In this document: one piece after another, positions 5,494 to 12,143 of the stretch | Layout: every line of letters begins with the position of its first letter | Numbering within the stretch: the first letter of the stretch is position 1 | NCBI GenBank assembly: GCA_022827045.1 | Contig: JAJDTQ010000112.1 | Coordinates: forward strand, 1-20,852 | Source: Candidatus Binatia bacterium | GTDB taxonomy: Bacteria > Desulfobacterota_B > Binatia > UBA9968 > JAJDTQ01 | Direction: 5' to 3' | DNA length: 20,852 nucleotides | Notes under the pieces: model-generated | Seen by the model: only the letters and a program-made list of their open reading frames with translations | What the model was told of the DNA's origin: nothing | Database searches by the model: none | Translations under genes and position numbers: made by a program

Positions 5494-7518
5494 ATGGGCG
5501 AAATGGTTCAGGCCTTCGGGGCCGGCCTAGCACAGGTTTTCACGGCGACCACGTTCACGCTCATGATTCTGGGCATCGTGATCGGCTTCGCCGTGGGCAT
5601 TTTGCCCGGGCTTGGCGGACCGGTCACGCTGGCGCTGATGCTGCCGTTCATCTTCAAGATGGAGGCGGTGGAAGCGTTCGCCTTCCTCTTGGGCATGTCC
5701 GCGGTCACCGCCACCACCGGGGACATCACCTCCATCCTGTTCGGCATACCAGGCGAGGCCATTACCGCGTCCACCATTGTCGACGGCCATCCCATGGCCA
5801 AGAAAGGCGAGGCCGGACGCGCCTTGGGGGCGTCGCTGATGAGCTCGCTGGTGGGGGCCATCTTCTGCGCCTTCGCCCTCGCCCTGGCCATTCCCATCGT
5901 CCGGCCGCTGGTGCTGGCCATCGGGTCGCCGGAGTTCTTCATGCTGGCGCTCCTGGGGGTGACCTTTTTAGCCTCCTTGAGCGGTGAGGCCGTCATCCGG
6001 GGCCTCACCGCCGCCGCACTCGGGCTCATGCTCGCAACCGTGGGACTCGATCCAATCTCCGGCATCGAGAGGTTCACCTTCGACAACCTCTATCTCTGGG
6101 ACGGCATCAAGCTGGTGCCAGTGACCCTCGGTCTGTTCGCCATCCCCGAGGTCATCGAGCTCTCGGTCAAGGGGTCCAGCATCGCGGAAGGGAAGGTGGA
6201 GAAGCTCGGCGGAGTGATGGAGGGCATCAAGGACACGTTCCGCCACTGGGGACTGGTGCTGCGCTGCAGCGCCATCGGCACCTACATCGGGATCATTCCC
6301 GGCATGGGAGGCGCCGTCTCGCAGTGGGTCGCCTACGCCCACGCGGTGCAAAGCTCGCCCGACAAGGAGCGCTTCGGCAAGGGGGCGGTGGAAGGCGTGC
6401 TGGGCCCCGGCGCGGCCAACAACTCGAACTTGGGCGGGGCCTTGGTCCCCACCATCGCTTTCGGCGTCCCGGGCAGCGTCACCATGGCCATCCTGCTGGG
6501 TGCTTTCATCATCCAGGGGCTCGTGCCGGGACCGCCGATGCTGGAACCGGCCAGTCGGGGAGGCAACCTCGACCTTACGTTCTCGTTCGTATGGATCGTG
6601 GTGGTCTCGAACATCATCACCGTCTCCATCTGCATCATCTTCCTCAAGCAACTGGCGCGCATCACCGAGGTGCGCGGCAGCCTGGTGCTGCCGTTCCTGC
6701 TGGTGCTCATCTATCTGGGCGGGTTCGCCCAGAACAACGCCTTCGAGGATCTCATCGTAGTGCTGGCCTTCGGGCTTCTGGGCTGGGTCATGGTGCAGCT
6801 CGACTGGCCACGGCCGCCGCTGCTGCTGGGGTTGGTACTGGGCTCGCTGGCGGAGAAGAACCTCTTCCTGGCCACCGACAACTACGGTTGGGTGTGGGTG
6901 GGTTTTCCCGGGGTTCTGGTCATCGGAACGATCATCCTGGCGGGCATCCTCTACCCGGTATACCAGCGGCGGCGCGACGAAAAGCGGAAGTCCGCCGGAG
7001 CCCCGACCGCGGCCGTCCCCGTACCGGAGATGGAGGTGGCCGGGGGCCCCAAGACTCTCAACGTCTGGCATATCGTCTTCACGGGTGTGCTCCTGGCAGG
7101 TTTCACATGGGGCGTGTGGGAAGCGAGGGACTGGGGCTTTCGGGCCAGCCTGTTCCCTTGGGTGATCGGCTTTCCCGGGATCGTGCTCGCCCTGGCCCAG
7201 CTCGAGATCGATGCTGTCGGATTTCTCAGGCAGCGGAAGGCGGCGGTGCCTTCCGAGGACGTGAACCCGGTGGTCGTCAGGCGGACGCTGGCCATCGTGG
7301 GCTGGATCCTCGGCTTCTTCGTGTCCATCTGGCTGCTCGGCTTCTCCATCACGGTGCCGCTTTGCACCTTCCTCTTCCTCAAGGTAGGGGCCGCGGAGAA
7401 GTGGTTCATCAGCGTCCTGCTGACGCTGGTGGCATGGGCGGGATTCTATTTCGTCTTCGTCTACTCGTTGAGCCTGCCGTTCCCGCCGGGAACCATCATC
7501 GAGATGTTCACGGGGTGA
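5494..7518 (+). CDS. TctA-TctB fusion permease of a tripartite tricarboxylate transporter
   Basis: Inner-membrane carrier of the TTT family, driven by an ion gradient and fed by a periplasmic receptor. Residues 1 to about 500 are a full TctA: repeated glycine-rich membrane segments such as GFAVGILPGLGGPVTLALML, TGDITSILFGIPGEA and, in the second half, GTYIGIIPGMGGAVSQWVAY and AANNSNLGGALVPTIAFGVPG. After a charged, Pro/Ala-rich linker (about 490-525, YQRRRDEKRKS) come about four further membrane helices (530-674) of the small TctB type. TctA and TctB are usually separate proteins, so this 674-residue chain is a fusion and no separate TctB gene is present. The ATG at 5494 has only a weak upstream AGGGA; an ATG at 5503 is possible. 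Receptor genes lie on both sides. Confidence 0.92.
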   Translation: MGEMVQAFGAGLAQVFTATTFTLMILGIVIGFAVGILPGLGGPVTLALMLPFIFKMEAVEAFAFLLGMSAVTATTGDITSILFGIPGEAITASTIVDGHPMAKKGEAGRALGASLMSSLVGAIFCAFALALAIPIVRPLVLAIGSPEFFMLALLGVTFLASLSGEAVIRGLTAAALGLMLATVGLDPISGIERFTFDNLYLWDGIKLVPVTLGLFAIPEVIELSVKGSSIAEGKVEKLGGVMEGIKDTFRHWGLVLRCSAIGTYIGIIPGMGGAVSQWVAYAHAVQSSPDKERFGKGAVEGVLGPGAANNSNLGGALVPTIAFGVPGSVTMAILLGAFIIQGLVPGPPMLEPASRGGNLDLTFSFVWIVVVSNIITVSICIIFLKQLARITEVRGSLVLPFLLVLIYLGGFAQNNAFEDLIVVLAFGLLGWVMVQLDWPRPPLLLGLVLGSLAEKNLFLATDNYGWVWVGFPGVLVIGTIILAGILYPVYQRRRDEKRKSAGAPTAAVPVPEMEVAGGPKTLNVWHIVFTGVLLAGFTWGVWEARDWGFRASLFPWVIGFPGIVLALAQLEIDAVGFLRQRKAAVPSEDVNPVVVRRTLAIVGWILGFFVSIWLLGFSITVPLCTFLFLKVGAAEKWFISVLLTLVAWAGFYFVFVYSLSLPFPPGTIIEMFTG

Positions 7519-7529
7519 CCTCGCCGTGA

Positions 7530-7559
7530 TTGACAGTGGCCGAGGGATGGGACTAGGTT
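7530..7559 (+). promoter_or_regulatory. putative promoter before the LLM gene
   Basis: TTGACA (7530-7535) and TAGGTT (7554-7559) are 18 bp apart in the 95-bp gap between the permease and LLM genes. CGTTCGGT (7563-7570), directly downstream, is an 8-nt match to part of the operator-like site at 4063-4070. The gene could instead be read through from the permease. Confidence 0.4.
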
Positions 7560-7613
7560 AGTCGTTCGGTTCCGGCAGACCACCGCCCGCGCTCGCAAAG
7601 GAGATCGATCCGC

Positions 7614-8756
7614 ATGAAAGTCTACAACTTCGACCTTTTGGCTTATCCGGAGGTCCCCGAGGATGTGCCCGGAACACCGGTTCCGAGCTCTTATTTCGAT
7701 CCGCCGGTAGGCTCGCGAAACTACCGGGAGCACCTTGACGAGATGGCCTACTGCGAGGAACTGGGGTTCGAGGGCGTCGTCTTCAACGAGCACCACTACA
7801 GCGCCTACGGCACCATGCCGTCCCCCAACCTCATCGCCGCGGCCCTGAGCCAGAAGACCAAGCACATCAAGATCGGCGTGCTCGGCAACATCCTGCCGTT
7901 GCGCCAGCACCCCGTGCGCGTGGCCGAAGAGTACGCCATGATCGACTGCCTGTCCGAGGGCCGCCTGATCGCCGGCTTCGTCCGCGGCATTCCCTCGGAG
8001 TATCTCTGGTACAACGTCAAGCCCCAGGAGTCGCGTGGACGGTTCGGCGAAGCCTTCGATGTCATCATGACCGCTTGGACCAAACCGGTGTGGAGCTACG
8101 AGGGCGAGTTCTTCCGGTTCGAGAACTGCGCCATCTGGCCGCGCCCGGTTCAGCAGCCGCACCCGCCCATCTGGGTGGCGGCGCGTAGCGCCGAGTCCAT
8201 CGAGTGGTGCGTCAATCGCCAGGTTCCCATCGCGCAGGTGTACCAGACCACCGACCAGATCGAGGACACCTTCAACTACTACCGCAAGGTTGCCAGGGAA
8301 GACGGCTGGGAGAGCGGCCCCGACAAGTTCGTCCTCTGCCGCCACATCTACGTGGGCGAGACCGACGAGCTGGCCCGCGCCGTCGCCGAGCCGCCGTTGC
8401 GGTATTTCTTCACGTTGTGGAACCGCGGCTTCAACGAGGCCAAGACGGAGATCGCCGTCGACCAGCGCAAGGTCAAGGAGGCCATGGTCAGCGCCAGGTC
8501 TGCCAGCTACTTCCGCCCCGGCAACGAGGAACGGGTCAACTTCCACCCCATGAGCTGGGAGCAGCTCATCGACACGGGGTTCGTCATCGCCGGCAGCCCC
8601 GACACCGTGGCGCGGCAGGTCAACCAGCAGATGAGCCAGATCGGCGCCGACCACTTCATGGGCATGTTCCATATCGGCAACCTCGCCCACGACAAGGTCA
8701 TCGACTCCCTGAACCTCTTCCACAAGGAGGTCATGCCAAGGCTGAACGGGGCCTGA
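7614..8756 (+). CDS. LLM-class (bacterial luciferase-like) flavin-dependent oxidoreductase
   Basis: A 380-residue TIM-barrel flavin monooxygenase of the luciferase-like family, which uses reduced FMN or F420 supplied by another enzyme. Family features are the early FNEHHYSAYGTMPSPNLIAAALSQ stretch (about 62-85), TKHIKIGVLGNILPLRQHPVRVAEEYAMIDCLSEGRLIAGFVRG (about 86-130), RGRFGEAFDVI, the HPPIWVAARS strand near 185-200 and GFVIAGSPDTVARQV near 320. AAAGGAG (7597-7603) lies 10 bp before the ATG. It has no signal peptide, so it acts in the cytoplasm. Its place between the TctAB permease and a second TTT receptor suggests it acts on the imported compound; substrate and flavin type cannot be read from sequence. 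No flavin reductase gene is adjacent. Confidence 0.92.
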   Translation: MKVYNFDLLAYPEVPEDVPGTPVPSSYFDPPVGSRNYREHLDEMAYCEELGFEGVVFNEHHYSAYGTMPSPNLIAAALSQKTKHIKIGVLGNILPLRQHPVRVAEEYAMIDCLSEGRLIAGFVRGIPSEYLWYNVKPQESRGRFGEAFDVIMTAWTKPVWSYEGEFFRFENCAIWPRPVQQPHPPIWVAARSAESIEWCVNRQVPIAQVYQTTDQIEDTFNYYRKVAREDGWESGPDKFVLCRHIYVGETDELARAVAEPPLRYFFTLWNRGFNEAKTEIAVDQRKVKEAMVSARSASYFRPGNEERVNFHPMSWEQLIDTGFVIAGSPDTVARQVNQQMSQIGADHFMGMFHIGNLAHDKVIDSLNLFHKEVMPRLNGA

Positions 8757-8777
8757 ACCGAAGAAGCGGCCGCGTTC

Positions 8778-8797
8778 CTGACGAGCCTTCGTCAAAC
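8778..8797 (+). promoter_or_regulatory. Third operator-like site, before TTT receptor 2
   Basis: CTGACGAGCCTTCGTCAAAC matches 16 of 20 positions of the site at 4076-4095, and 13 of 14 of the site at 4056-4069 over its core. It includes a perfect inverted repeat GACGA-N4-TCGTC. It lies in the 61-bp gap between the LLM gene and the second receptor gene, 21 bp before that gene's GTG. A shared regulator is the simplest reading (inference). Confidence 0.5.
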
Positions 8798-8817
8798 AAC
8801 CCGCGAGGCGGACCAAC

Positions 8818-9867
8818 GTGCCCATGTTCCCCACGCGTATTCTCGCGGCAGTCCTGGTACTGGCGCTCCCGCCGCTGCTCGGCGCGGGCGCCTCGGCGCA
8901 GGAGCGCACCCTGACTTTCGTGGTGGGCGCCGGCGCCGGAAGCGTCTTCGACAACTACACCCGCGTTCTCGCCCGGCACATCGGCCGGCATGTCCCGGGC
9001 CGCCCCAAAGTCGCGGTCAGGAACATGGTGGGAGGAGGCGGCACGGTCGCCGCCGAGTACCTCTACCGCGAAGCCAAGCCCGACGGACGGACGGTGGGCC
9101 ACTGGCCGGGCGACATCATCCACAACCAGATATTCGGCAGCAAGGAAGTGCGGCTCGACACCCGGCGCTTCGGGTGGGTGGGCGCGGTCTCCACCCTGCA
9201 TCCCGTATGCATCCTCACCAAGGCAAGCGGCATCGGCGATGTGGCGGGGTGGGCCGGCGCCAAGAAACCCGTCAAGCTCGGGGGCGTCGGCCGCAACGAC
9301 GCCACCACCAACATGTCGCGCGTCCTGGGCGCTGCCTTGGCCCTGCCCATCAAGCTCATCCACGGGTTCAAGGGTCCGGAGAACGTGCGCCTGGCCGCCG
9401 GCAACCGGGAGTTGGAAGGCGGGTGCTGGTACTGGCAGGACGTGAAGAAGGGGTGGGGGAAGATGCTCGCCGCGAGGGACGCCAAGGTCGTGCTGCAGGC
9501 CATGGCCGAGCCTCACCCGGATTTGCCTTCGGTGCCCAACGCCATAGACTTGGCCAAGTCTCGGGACGACCGGATGCTTCTCAGGTACGGCGTCCACGAC
9601 CCGGCGAAGATCGCGCGCGCCTACTCGCTGCCGCCCGGCACCCCCGACACGCAGGTGGCCATGCTGCGCAAGGCGTTGGCCGCCGCCGTGGCCGACCCGG
9701 CGTTCGCCGCCGAGGTCAACAGCCAGGGTCTGGAGGTCCGGCCGTTGGCCGGCGCGGCGATCGAAGAGACCGTCAAGCGGCTGTTCGCGGTGGATCCGAA
9801 GTTCATCGTGCAACTTCGCAAACTGCTCTTCCCGGAAAAACCCGCCGGGGACAAGAAAGCTCCGTAA
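8818..9867 (+). CDS. TTT-family (TctC/Bug-like) periplasmic substrate-binding protein 2
   Basis: Second periplasmic receptor, a clear paralogue of the one at 4245: both share TRxxARHxGxHVPG, YxYxxAKPDG, LTKASGI, GGCW and YSLPPG. It has a Sec signal (MPMFPTRILAAVLVLALPPL, then GASAQ) with probable cleavage near residue 28. I take the GTG at 8818, which has GCGAGGCGG about 7 bp upstream; ATG at 8824 is an alternative that leaves the signal intact. Cys131 and Cys203 are its only cysteines and have the same 72-residue spacing as in receptor 1, suggesting a conserved disulphide. The C-terminus is Lys-rich (EKPAGDKKAP). With no second permease present, it probably shares the TctAB carrier and widens ligand range (inference). 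Confidence 0.9.
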   Translation: MPMFPTRILAAVLVLALPPLLGAGASAQERTLTFVVGAGAGSVFDNYTRVLARHIGRHVPGRPKVAVRNMVGGGGTVAAEYLYREAKPDGRTVGHWPGDIIHNQIFGSKEVRLDTRRFGWVGAVSTLHPVCILTKASGIGDVAGWAGAKKPVKLGGVGRNDATTNMSRVLGAALALPIKLIHGFKGPENVRLAAGNRELEGGCWYWQDVKKGWGKMLAARDAKVVLQAMAEPHPDLPSVPNAIDLAKSRDDRMLLRYGVHDPAKIARAYSLPPGTPDTQVAMLRKALAAAVADPAFAAEVNSQGLEVRPLAGAAIEETVKRLFAVDPKFIVQLRKLLFPEKPAGDKKAP

Positions 9868-9869
9868 CG

Positions 9870-9927
9870 GCGGGTTCAGATCCGGCCGACATCGCGCTGT
9901 TCAGGCACGGCCAAGTTTGAAACCCGC
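9870..9927. terminator. possible bidirectional weak terminator in convergent gap
   Basis: GCGGGTT (9870-9876) and AACCCGC (9921-9927) flank an inner pair GGCCG (9884-9888) and CGGCC (9908-9912) between the convergent receptor 2 and MaoC-fold genes; the right arm borders the last gene. The loops are long and there is no T-run, so this is a low-grade call. Confidence 0.25.
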
Positions 9928-9929
9928 TC

Positions 9930-10385
9930 CTACGCCTCCTTGCCGCGAATCAGCCGCTCCACCGTATAGTCCATGACCTGTTCGCCGCGCTGGTTCGTCA
10001 CCACGTGCCGGCAACGGACGATTGCGGCGTTGCGGGTTTTGGTCCGGCGGCTTTCCAGCACCTCTATCTCGACGCCGATGGTGTCGCCGACCTTGACCGG
10101 GCGGTAGAGCCGCATTGCTTGCAGGCCGACGAAGGCCAGACCCGTGCCGTGGATCATGCCGGTCTGAGTGGTCAGTCCTTCGGCCAGCGCGAAGGTGAGG
10201 CTGCCCGGTGCGATGCGCCCGCCGTACTCGGTCTCGTTCCGCATGTACTCTTCATCGATGAACAGGGGCTCCATGAGGCCGGCCAGGTTGACGAACTGGA
10301 CCACGTCGGACTCGGTTACGGTGCGCCGGGCTGTCCGGTGGATGTCGCCCGGCTGAAACTCCTCCCAGGTCATCCCATGTTGCAT
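9930..10385 (-). CDS. MaoC-like hot-dog-fold protein lacking the usual hydratase dyad
   Basis: A 151-residue single hot-dog-fold protein of the MaoC/enoyl-CoA hydratase 2 type, cytoplasmic. The order is as in the family: WEEFQPGDIHRTARRTVTESDVVQFVNLAG (7-36), LFIDEEYM (41-48), EYGGRIAPGSLTFALA (53-68) and VKVGDTIGVEIEVLESR in the second half. Hydratases of this family usually carry Asp and His in a GDxNPxHxD block; here the aligned block is GLMEPLFID, with Leu37 and Phe42 in those places, and the later HG is PG (60-61). It may therefore be a thioesterase-like, binding or altered enzyme rather than a hydratase. A GAGGGAG site (10397 to 10391) precedes the ATG. It is the last gene of an operon after the CoA transferase (18-bp gap). 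Confidence 0.82.
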   Translation of the reverse strand: MQHGMTWEEFQPGDIHRTARRTVTESDVVQFVNLAGLMEPLFIDEEYMRNETEYGGRIAPGSLTFALAEGLTTQTGMIHGTGLAFVGLQAMRLYRPVKVGDTIGVEIEVLESRRTKTRNAAIVRCRHVVTNQRGEQVMDYTVERLIRGKEA

Positions 10386-10403
10386 GCTGACTCCCTCGTC
10401 TTG

Positions 10404-11606
10404 CTAGCCCAGCGTCCCCTTGCCTCGCAGCTCCGCGACGGCCGCGTCGTCCAGCTCCAGCCATTCCTTGAGCACCTGGTCGTTGTGTTCCCCCAGGAGC
10501 GGCGGGGCCAGCCGGATGGAAGCCGGAGTATCCGAGAACTTCACGGGGAGCCCGGCCATCCGTACCTTGCCGGCGGTGGGGTGGTCGATCTCCCGAAGCA
10601 TCCCGGTGGCCCGTACCTGTTCGGATTCGAAGACTTCCTGGATGTTCTGGACCGGAGAGCACGGTACCCCGGCGTGGTTGAGGAGTTCGATCCACTCGCG
10701 GCGCGGGCGGGCGCGGAACAACTCCTCCAGGATGGCGATAAGGGCGTCGCGGTTCTCCACCCGGTGCGCATTGGTGTCGAAGCGCGGTTCCCTGGCAAGC
10801 TCCGGCCGGCCCGCTGCATCGCAGAAACGTCCCCAGATGGCGTCGTTGGCCATGGCCACCACGAGGTGGCCGTCCGCCGTCGGAAAGCTCTGATACGGCA
10901 CGATGTTGGGATGCTCGTTGCCCCAGCGTCCGGGGACCTGGCCGGTCACGAGGTAGTTGCTGCCGGCGTTGATCAGGCTGGCCACCTCCGCCTCCATGAG
11001 GGAGGTCTCTATCCGTTGCCCCTTGCCGGTCCTTTCCCGCGCGTAGAGCGCCGCGGCGATGGCCTTGCCCAGCATCAACCCGGCGACGACGTCGATGATG
11101 GCCACCCCCACTTTCGACGGCTCGCCGTCCGCCGGACCGGTGACGCTCATGAGGCCGCCCCAGGCTTGCATCGCGAGGTCGTAGCCGGGCCGGTCCTTCA
11201 TGGGTCCGCTGGCGCCGAAGGCCGACAGCGACGCGTAGATCAGCCGCGGGTTCTCCCGCCGGATGTCCGCTTCGGTCAGCCCCCAACCCGCCAGCGTGCC
11301 GGGACGGAAGTTCTCCATCAGCACGTCCGCCCGTAGCGCCAGCCGGCGCAGCACGGCGATGCCGTCCGGGGTCCGCAGATCCAGGGCGACACTCCGTTTG
11401 TTGCGGTTGACGCACAGGAAATAGGCGCTCTCGCCGCCCTGGAACGGCGGCCCCCAGCTTCGCGTGTCGTCGCCCCGGCCCGGTTGCTCGATCTTGACGA
11501 CCTCCGCGCCCAGGTCGCCCAGGAACATTGTGCAATACGGCCCCGCCAGTACCCGTGTCAGGTCCAGCACCCGGACCCCGTGAAGCGGGCCGTGGCCTTC
11601 GCTCAC
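10404..11606 (-). CDS. Family III CoA transferase (CaiB/Frc type)
   Basis: Transfers CoA between an acyl-CoA donor and a free carboxylic acid, through an aspartyl-CoA anhydride. Family features run in order: HGVRVLDLTRVLAGPYCTMFLGDLGAEVVKIE (9-40), NRNKRSVALDL (68-78), ENFRPGTLAGWGL (98-110), then GPMKDRPGYDLAMQAWGG with the catalytic Asp143, and GVPCSPVQNIQEV late in the chain. The length of 400 is normal. I start it at GTG 11606, which shares GTGA with the stop of the upstream gene, rather than the longer reading to 11663 that would overlap that gene by 20 codons. This places it as the second gene of a tightly coupled operon. It may activate the acid imported by the nearby TTT system (inference); the specific acid is unknown. 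Confidence 0.92.
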   Translation of the reverse strand: MSEGHGPLHGVRVLDLTRVLAGPYCTMFLGDLGAEVVKIEQPGRGDDTRSWGPPFQGGESAYFLCVNRNKRSVALDLRTPDGIAVLRRLALRADVLMENFRPGTLAGWGLTEADIRRENPRLIYASLSAFGASGPMKDRPGYDLAMQAWGGLMSVTGPADGEPSKVGVAIIDVVAGLMLGKAIAAALYARERTGKGQRIETSLMEAEVASLINAGSNYLVTGQVPGRWGNEHPNIVPYQSFPTADGHLVVAMANDAIWGRFCDAAGRPELAREPRFDTNAHRVENRDALIAILEELFRARPRREWIELLNHAGVPCSPVQNIQEVFESEQVRATGMLREIDHPTAGKVRMAGLPVKFSDTPASIRLAPPLLGEHNDQVLKEWLELDDAAVAELRGKGTLG

Positions 11607-11977
11607 TTGAATTCCATGCCCTGCTCGCGCAGGATCTCGTCCAGCGTCTCGGCGCCGAGCCACAGCCCGGGCATGCCGCCGGGTATGGCCGACACCTCCA
11701 CCGCCTCCAGCACCTGGCGCGGCGTGGCGCCGAGCTTGAGTGCCCGTTCGCAGTGAAGCCGCACGCCGCGAGGCCGGTTCAGGGCGCAGGTGATGCCCAC
11801 CATGATGAGCTCCTTGGTCTTTCGGTCCAGCGCTCCCTCGCGCCCGAACGTGCCGTCGACGAACAGCCCCGTGAGGTGCCGGGAGTATTCGGGGTCGAGG
11901 TCGGCGATGATGTCGTAGGCCTTGTTGGTGGCGCCGAGCGATACGTCCTCGAAAGCCTTGCGCGCGTCGTCCGCCAT
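11603..11977 (-). CDS. Carboxymuconolactone decarboxylase (CMD/AhpD)-like protein
   Basis: A 124-residue all-helical protein of the CMD family, which includes gamma-carboxymuconolactone decarboxylase, AhpD-like peroxidases and many uncharacterised proteins. The hallmark stretch is ALDRKTKELIMVGITCALNR (49-68), then GVRLHCERALKLGATPRQVLEAVEVSAIPGGMPGLWL (71-107). There is a single HC pair (His75-Cys76) and no CxxC, so peroxidase activity of the AhpD type looks unlikely; true decarboxylase function is also unproven. AAGGAG lies 8 bp before the ATG at 11977. It is the first gene of the operon with the CoA transferase (GTGA overlap) and MaoC-fold gene, so it probably shares their pathway. A 17-nt stem-loop (12004-12020) lies in its leader. 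Confidence 0.87.
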   Translation of the reverse strand: MADDARKAFEDVSLGATNKAYDIIADLDPEYSRHLTGLFVDGTFGREGALDRKTKELIMVGITCALNRPRGVRLHCERALKLGATPRQVLEAVEVSAIPGGMPGLWLGAETLDEILREQGMEFK

Positions 11978-12003
11978 GTCGCGTCTCCTTTCCGGTTCAT
12001 GCC

Positions 12004-12020
12004 GCCGTGTCTTGCACGGC
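12004..12020 (-). repeat. small stem-loop in the leader of the CMD-like gene
   Basis: GCCGTG (12004-12009) pairs with CACGGC (12015-12020) over a 5-nt loop, 13 bp upstream of the AAGGAG. It may simply be chance in GC-rich DNA. Confidence 0.2.
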
Positions 12021-12083
12021 TCCGATCAGCATATCCCGTGGTCTCTTGTAGCAGTACCTCCTCACACGGCAAAGGCTCGCCAA

Positions 12084-12113
12084 TTGACACCGCGACAGCC
12101 CGGCGGGTAGTTT
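12084..12113 (+). promoter_or_regulatory. putative promoter of the ferritin-like gene
   Basis: TTGACA (12084-12089), a perfect -35 hexamer, stands 18 bp before TAGTTT (12108-12113). The predicted start near 12120 leaves a leader of about 25 nt holding a GGAGGGA ribosome site before the ATG at 12144. Confidence 0.5.
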
Positions 12114-12143
12114 GAATCAACGCCGAGACGGAGGGATAGCAAG

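Noticed and set aside
5968..7071. 367-codon minus-strand frame over the permease
   Set aside because: Antisense to the TctA membrane protein, with a polar His/Asp/Gln/Arg-rich composition and no fold pattern.
7461..8954. 497-codon open frame on the minus strand over the LLM gene
   Set aside because: Antisense to a well-conserved flavin oxidoreductase and extending over its neighbours; composition is that of a complement frame.
11607..11663. Longer N-terminus of the CoA transferase
   Set aside because: The added residues are Arg/Ala-rich with no family match and overlap the CMD-like gene; the GTG at 11606 with GTGA overlap starts right at the family's HGVRVLDL region.
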